From positions 1-35,364 of the forward strand of contig JAOAJI010000012.1 of NCBI GenBank assembly GCA_026414265.1: a stretch of DNA of 35,364 nucleotides. The letters run 5' to 3'. This stretch comes from Microcaldota archaeon. Its GTDB lineage: Archaea > Micrarchaeota > Micrarchaeia > Anstonellales > SKW190. Below the pieces are notes generated by a model that saw only the letters and a program-made list of their open reading frames with translations, did not search any database and was not told where the DNA came from. The translations under genes and the position numbers were made by a program. This document shows positions 30,319 to 35,364 of this stretch, one piece after another. Each line of letters begins with the position of its first letter. Positions within the stretch are counted from its first letter, which is position 1.

Positions 30319-31656
30319 TCACTTGATTGACAACTGTTTCTTGATAGTGTTGTTACAGTAGAGTAAAAATTGATTCAGATTTTTTTCGTATATAACTGCA
30401 CCAGCAGCAATCTTATGGCCACCGCCATTTTTTCCAAAAAGCTTTGAACTTTCAGACATCAGCTCACCCAGATTCAATCCGGATTCTACCAGTTCTTTGG
30501 TAGCACGGCCCGAAACTTTAATATTATTGTTCTCATCATAGGCAAGACCGATAACAGGCTTGTCCCTCAATCCTAGCATGCTACATACAATACCTATAAT
30601 TGATTCTGGAATTTTGTTCCTGCCATCAATCAAATAAAAAAAATCAAATGATATGTAGTTTGACAATGCATATTGTATACTTTCACTTATCAACTTTCTA
30701 TGCTTTTCCATCACTTGTTCAGCTTCATTTACTCTCTCTACTTTTAACTTACATAGATCTATAGCTAAATCGCATCTGCTGTTTCTGCCACAGGCATTAA
30801 CTATAGATGAGAAATCATTTGCATCATACAAATATTTCATGTGCTTAAACTTAGGAAATCTGTAAACCACAGAGACTAGTTTGTTTGCTATGTTGTGATA
30901 GTTTCTCTCTATCAAAAATTTAACTATCGCAGATACAAAAATTTTTTTCTGTTCAAAAGTTAAATCATAGTAAGTTAAGTTTGGGTCTAAATTACAATCA
31001 GCAACTAATTTCTTTGATAACTGATAGTCATTACTCAAACCTGGTAAATAAGGTTCAACTGAAAATGTAAGCAATTCAACTAAATTCCTTATACTTTTAC
31101 CAAACAAAACTAAGTCTTCATTCACTTCTATTCTGCCTTCTTTTTTTGCTATTTCAATCATTTCTTTATTGAGTCCTCTTTCAAATGGATACTGCATGTC
31201 TCCAATAGCACCTAATATCCCTAATTCTATTGCTGTTTGACACACAAAATATGCAGTTGTAGATGCGGACATGTCATGACTGCCGTCAAAGCCATAGCTC
31301 ATAGCATTAACGTAAGTAACATGATTATCAAAATCGACCATTCTTTGATGATGGTCAATTATAACTACCTTATCAAGCTGGTTAAGAAATTCTGATGAAG
31401 AACCTAAATCAGTAAAGATATATTCTCTTTTGTTAAAATCACTTCTTTGCTTCAATTTATCAAAGAAATGTTCATCGAGCTTTTTTGTACAAATTAAGTC
31501 ATGATGAATGTTATTTTCAGTCAAAAAAGTAGATACAATGGCACCGCTAGAAATTCCATCACAATCGTAATGATGGATAATTAAAGGATTTGTAAATGTA
31601 AGGATTCTCTGTCTAGCGAAATTGCATTTATTTAAGAATCCACCAATATCAGGCAT
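30319..31656 (-). CDS. DHH-DHHA1 phosphoesterase (archaeal RecJ/GAN-like), canonical motifs
   Basis: This 445-residue protein begins directly with the DHH domain: motif I HYDCDGISSG (29-38), motif II FTDLGSS (81-87), motif III IIDHHQRM (99-106) and the downstream GSHDMSASTTAYFV helix with its conserved aspartate. The DHHA1 domain ends with FGKNGGGHKIAAGAV near 410. All metal ligands expected of RecJ-like nucleases are present, unlike the paralogue at 4004-5353. Archaeal relatives include the GINS-associated nuclease that degrades single-stranded DNA or RNA 5' ends; whether this one binds GINS is unknown. Motif III is followed by Gln rather than the usual Pro. It is divergent from the giant secreted protein, with 53 bp between. 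Confidence 0.88.
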   Translation of the reverse strand: MPDIGGFLNKCNFARQRILTFTNPLIIHHYDCDGISSGAIVSTFLTENNIHHDLICTKKLDEHFFDKLKQRSDFNKREYIFTDLGSSSEFLNQLDKVVIIDHHQRMVDFDNHVTYVNAMSYGFDGSHDMSASTTAYFVCQTAIELGILGAIGDMQYPFERGLNKEMIEIAKKEGRIEVNEDLVLFGKSIRNLVELLTFSVEPYLPGLSNDYQLSKKLVADCNLDPNLTYYDLTFEQKKIFVSAIVKFLIERNYHNIANKLVSVVYRFPKFKHMKYLYDANDFSSIVNACGRNSRCDLAIDLCKLKVERVNEAEQVMEKHRKLISESIQYALSNYISFDFFYLIDGRNKIPESIIGIVCSMLGLRDKPVIGLAYDENNNIKVSGRATKELVESGLNLGELMSESSKLFGKNGGGHKIAAGAVIYEKNLNQFLLYCNNTIKKQLSIK

Positions 31657-31709
31657 ATTTTACGATTTCATCATAAATTATTAAAAAACAGTTTTTACAT
31701 TAATAATAC

Positions 31710-34700
31710 ATGCAATTAGGCATATTAACACAAAACAGAAAAGAAGTGGTGTTTATTAACTTGCTCAGTTTGTCAAAATTTTTGTTGGTCTTGCTTTTAA
31801 TCATAGGACCAAAAAATTACTTTCTCGCACAAAATCTTTACGATGTTAAAATAAAAGAAACTCTAAATTATGAAAACAAACATGAACTCTATGCTAACGT
31901 ATTTGTACCTAGAGACATAATTACTCCAAATCAAACTACTTTAAACAACCCAGAATATGCTAAAATAGTTTTTGAAATAAACGAATTAAACAAAAGTGCT
32001 GAAGAACTAATTCATGAGATATCTATCCTCAACCTCTTGGATACTTTTTTCTTGACTGCTACATACCAAGATGTCAAAAAGATAAATCAAACTCTTGGAA
32101 TAAACATAGAAAATTTCTTGGAAAAGTATCTTTTAACCATCGACTTAGCTTTAGTACCTGGTAATAAAATAAGTATCTACATACTTAAAGAGCACTATCT
32201 TAGACCAACCATTGATAAAAGAACTTTAAACTTCAGTGAAGTGCTATTACAGCAATACCAAAATACTTACAAATTGGTTTCAGAAGAAATAAAAAAATTT
32301 AAGGAAACACAAAAAGAATTTAGTCATGCAATAGGAAAAGAATATTACGATGAACACTTTGACGGTAAAGAAAAAGAAATTAAAAAATTCGATACCTTTT
32401 TTCAAGAGTTCAAAACAAATTATTTGATTGGAAAAAATCCTTTACTTGATAGAACTTGTGCATTTAACTACTATGAGAGGTTCAAAATTAACTTTAAAGA
32501 ACATAGAACCTCAAATTACGAGGTTTTTGTCAACCTTAAAGACATCTTAGAGATAGATTATCCTGGAATATTTTATCAAAGAAAATTATTAGACTCAGTT
32601 CTAAAAAATAAGAAAAAAGAATTGAATGATACAAAAAATGAATTTCAACGTGAAAAAGAAAAACTGATTTCGAACTTGAAATTTGCATATAACCAAAATT
32701 TAAATGTAATAGATGTACAGACAATTGACGCTATATTGATTGGTCAAGATCTGTTAGACACTGGTTCATCAATACAAAAGGAATTGACGCTAATTCAAAA
32801 ATTTTATAATACAGATTTAGAGATTAATGAATTAGATGAAAACAGAGAAAAATGGCTGGTTTATAATTTAGACCTGTACAAAAACAAAATATATCAAATA
32901 AAACAAATGAACATCAAGCTGAATATACTTATAGACAAAGCCAAAAAAATTAATCTTGAGTTAGAACTAGAGATTGATTCTTTGCTAAACAGAAAAATCA
33001 GAGAAAATCAGAACGATATGACATCATTGGTGTTCTTAAATAGTATAAAAAATGACCTGGAAAAAACAAAAGACTTAGATAACATAGGTCAAAAATATCT
33101 TTTTCTTAAAAGCCTCTATAATAAGATGAAAAATTTCGAATCATGGAAGAAAAACAAAGAATTTGATATTTTGTTTGAAAAAGAACTGCAAGAGATTTCA
33201 AGTACTTTGAATTGGATAAAAGATGATTATTACGATGATTATGTGAGTATAAACGCTAACATGAAACAAATTAAAGAAGGAATAGATTACGTTAAGGCAA
33301 ACCTAGATAAAAACAATTCTGTACTTTTGAAAATCATTAGTAACAGAATCTCTGAAATAAAATTAAGACTCTATGAAATAATGAATGAAAACAAACAAAA
33401 AGTTATTTCAATGCTTCTGAAGAAAAAATCTTACTACGAAACAGGTCTTTTTAAACAAAAAGATTCTGATTTAAGCTTAGAATACGAAGAAGTAGTCAAT
33501 GCAGTTTCATTCCATGACCTTAAATTACTGTTGGATAAAAGAAAAAAATTAGAAAAAGAGCTAGCAGAACTAAAAGCACAGTTAAATGATAACTTAGAAA
33601 AATACATTATAAACAATCTAATAGTAAAAGATGAACATGAATTAATAGAAGAAACCTTGATTTCTACATATACATTGAATTTCCATTTGCCTTTTGACAT
33701 AAAATTAGAGGAAAATGAACAAATTGACATCAACATAGACACTAGTTATATTCTCCCAAAAGATACTTTAGGAAATTACGACTTTGAAATAAGCGATGTT
33801 AAAAGCGCAAAAGAAGGAACAGCTTTTGATACAAAACTGATTAACAGAAAACTTCAGATCATTTTTACAGAAAGTGTTAATTTTGGAAATTATGAGATAA
33901 TTTTAATTGCTAAAAACAATCATCAAATCAACTTTAATTCCAGCTATGAAATACTAACTCAAAATGAAAATTTTGCATTGATAAACTATAAGCAACACTT
34001 TAAACTTGATAAGAAATTAAGTAGATTAGTGAATTACTTTGAACTTCAAAATGAAGGTTCTTTAATAAGCTGCAGAATAAATGATGATTTCTGCAAAGCA
34101 GAAATTATAGACGTCAATCAAAAAAAATATGTGCGATTGGAATATAACGATAATCTAAACCAAGGTAATAACAAAATTCAGCTTCTGTATGTAATAAATC
34201 AGCCATATAAGGTAGATATATTAAATTACAGTAATTATACTCTAGGTTCCGTAAATTACATAGAATATTCAATTAAGTTCTACGATACGAAAATTGAAGA
34301 AGTATTTTATGAAAACGACAATGTAGCAGAAAAAATAGAATACGTTGAAATAAAAGAACTAACACCTGTGAGTGATTTACAGAAATCTCAAAAGAAAAAC
34401 GGATTCAGCTTGAAATTTAAACCTGTTCTTAATCAAACTATCTTAAAGGTTAAAATAGCTTTTTCTGGTAAAGTGGCTGTAAACGAAAACGAAACAAGAA
34501 AATACATACACAACTATACTAATCTAAATGACTCCAATATTTCAGAAGAAAAAAAGAGCTTACGTAGTAATATTGAAGAATTTTATGAAACTGTTGAACT
34601 TTTTGAAGAATTTCTGCCTAAGAGATTTATAGAAAAAGTTGAAAAGTTGAAAAATAAAATTATTGTCAGTAACGATACCATAAACAAAAAAGACGTTGAA

Positions 34701-35364
34701 AACTACGAAATCCTAAAACTAGAATTTGTTGATAATCTAAAGAAATACGTCAAAAATTCAAGAATATACGATGAAGAAGTAAAAGAAAAACTTGACAGGT
34801 TAAGAAAAGAAGGCTTAGAGCAAAAGAACATAATCGAAATAAAAGAACTTATGGATACAGCGATAAAAAACAACAACAAAGAATTAGAAAATTTAGCTGG
34901 TCAAATAACTGAAAGAAAAGAAAAATTAAATGTGTTGATCAAAAATTTGAAAGAAACTTACGAAACATATTCTAATGGTTACAATCACAGAGATTATCTT
35001 TATTTGTTCAGTATAAAACAAAGGGACTTCAATTCATTAATAAAAAAAGCAGAATCATTACTGACTAAAAACTGCTCAACTGAAGTTTGCCTGAATGAGA
35101 TCAACCAGACTATTAAAGAAACTGAACTTATGCTAAGCACCATGAACAAAACACTAACTAACATCAAATTAAGTACCATGAACAACATAGACTACGTTAA
35201 CCATTTGTTAAAAAATTCTAATTTTAACGAAAGTATAAAAAATTCATTCAACGAAAAAATTACTGAAATAAACAAGAGGCTTCTGAACAATGAAATTGTT
35301 GATTCGTTTATCGCTTCAGAAAAGCTCGTAAATGAAGTGAATAAACTTTCCAAGAGCTTAATGT
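31710..35364 (+). CDS. Giant secreted coiled-coil protein, incomplete at the window's right edge
   Basis: An uninterrupted frame runs from the ATG at 31710 through the last base (1218 complete codons, no stop). A positively charged N-terminus and the hydrophobic stretch FLLVLLLIIGPKNYFLAQ (about 24-41) form a signal peptide or anchor. Residues about 45-660 are mostly charged helices with heptad-like Leu/Ile/Lys/Glu patterns. A beta-rich section (about 660-930; TYTLNFHLPFDIKLEEN, NYEIILIAKNNHQINF) follows, then further coiled coil to the end. Many N-x-S/T sequons are present, as on archaeal surface proteins. It has few cysteines and no enzyme motif. TTATTAAAA at about 31676-31684 would give leaderless transcription. 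A surface stalk, adhesin or cell-cell contact filament is plausible but inferred. The true C-terminus, and any membrane anchor there, lie outside. Confidence 0.85.
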   Translation, partial: MQLGILTQNRKEVVFINLLSLSKFLLVLLLIIGPKNYFLAQNLYDVKIKETLNYENKHELYANVFVPRDIITPNQTTLNNPEYAKIVFEINELNKSAEELIHEISILNLLDTFFLTATYQDVKKINQTLGINIENFLEKYLLTIDLALVPGNKISIYILKEHYLRPTIDKRTLNFSEVLLQQYQNTYKLVSEEIKKFKETQKEFSHAIGKEYYDEHFDGKEKEIKKFDTFFQEFKTNYLIGKNPLLDRTCAFNYYERFKINFKEHRTSNYEVFVNLKDILEIDYPGIFYQRKLLDSVLKNKKKELNDTKNEFQREKEKLISNLKFAYNQNLNVIDVQTIDAILIGQDLLDTGSSIQKELTLIQKFYNTDLEINELDENREKWLVYNLDLYKNKIYQIKQMNIKLNILIDKAKKINLELELEIDSLLNRKIRENQNDMTSLVFLNSIKNDLEKTKDLDNIGQKYLFLKSLYNKMKNFESWKKNKEFDILFEKELQEISSTLNWIKDDYYDDYVSINANMKQIKEGIDYVKANLDKNNSVLLKIISNRISEIKLRLYEIMNENKQKVISMLLKKKSYYETGLFKQKDSDLSLEYEEVVNAVSFHDLKLLLDKRKKLEKELAELKAQLNDNLEKYIINNLIVKDEHELIEETLISTYTLNFHLPFDIKLEENEQIDINIDTSYILPKDTLGNYDFEISDVKSAKEGTAFDTKLINRKLQIIFTESVNFGNYEIILIAKNNHQINFNSSYEILTQNENFALINYKQHFKLDKKLSRLVNYFELQNEGSLISCRINDDFCKAEIIDVNQKKYVRLEYNDNLNQGNNKIQLLYVINQPYKVDILNYSNYTLGSVNYIEYSIKFYDTKIEEVFYENDNVAEKIEYVEIKELTPVSDLQKSQKKNGFSLKFKPVLNQTILKVKIAFSGKVAVNENETRKYIHNYTNLNDSNISEEKKSLRSNIEEFYETVELFEEFLPKRFIEKVEKLKNKIIVSNDTINKKDVENYEILKLEFVDNLKKYVKNSRIYDEEVKEKLDRLRKEGLEQKNIIEIKELMDTAIKNNNKELENLAGQITERKEKLNVLIKNLKETYETYSNGYNHRDYLYLFSIKQRDFNSLIKKAESLLTKNCSTEVCLNEINQTIKETELMLSTMNKTLTNIKLSTMNNIDYVNHLLKNSNFNESIKNSFNEKITEINKRLLNNEIVDSFIASEKLVNEVNKLSKSLM

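Noticed and set aside
1-35364. CRISPR array, insertion sequence or prophage.
   Set aside because: No regularly spaced repeats, transposase, integrase or terminal inverted repeats were seen by reading; all repeats noted are short and local.

Overview
The window is archaeal chromosome with very A+T-rich DNA (roughly one third G+C by eye). The evidence is a tRNA-Trp split by an intron, a class I lysyl-tRNA synthetase, a run of archaeal/eukaryotic-type information genes (eL42, aIF2-alpha, Nop10, PAC2, beta-CASP nuclease), a Cdc48-type AAA ATPase, a DRG/OBG-type GTPase, Shine-Dalgarno motifs of the GGTGA type and TATA-like boxes. Packed genes, many short or divergent proteins and several large orphans suggest a fast-evolving, small-genome lineage such as a DPANN archaeon. 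That placement is inference; I cannot name a species.

Layout. 1-3913 (minus): a Tad/type IV pilus-like assembly operon with ATPase, a disordered Asn/Gln/Ser-rich protein and two TadC/GspF-like membrane proteins, the last cut by the window edge. 4004-5353: first DHH-DHHA1 phosphoesterase. 5367-6209 (minus): a membrane-anchored protein and intron-containing tRNA-Trp. 6324-8444 (minus): a large HD-domain protein carrying the full residue set of (p)ppGpp hydrolases. 8641-12023 (minus): the eL42 / aIF2-alpha / Nop10 / PAC2 / beta-CASP information-processing operon. 12024-12329: a regulatory intergenic region with two NrdR boxes 31 bp apart. 12330-16584 (plus): nrdR and a vitamin-B12-dependent ribonucleotide reductase. 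16679-18925: two TPR proteins and an orphan. 18934-21936 (minus): orphan basic protein, MidA-like methyltransferase, TGS GTPase and PIN nuclease. 22022-24058 (plus): Cdc48 homologue with a degenerate second ATPase ring. 24084-26269: an anchored extracytoplasmic protein, a CARF-like winged-helix regulator and a D-2-hydroxyacid dehydrogenase. 26335-28629 (minus): a 764-residue orphan. 28759-30294: LysRS. 30319-31656 (minus): second DHH-DHHA1 protein. 31710 to the right edge: a giant secreted coiled-coil protein that remains open at the end.

Functionally the region mixes translation and RNA metabolism, protein quality control, dNTP supply under a bacterial-style repressor, nucleotide or ssDNA phosphohydrolysis, and a surface layer of pilus-like machinery plus a very large exported protein. 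The strongest leads are the nrdR-nrdJ promoter architecture, the RSH-like HD protein, the Cdc48 homologue whose D2 ring lacks its catalytic glutamate and arginine fingers, and the orphan proteins with polyasparagine tracts.
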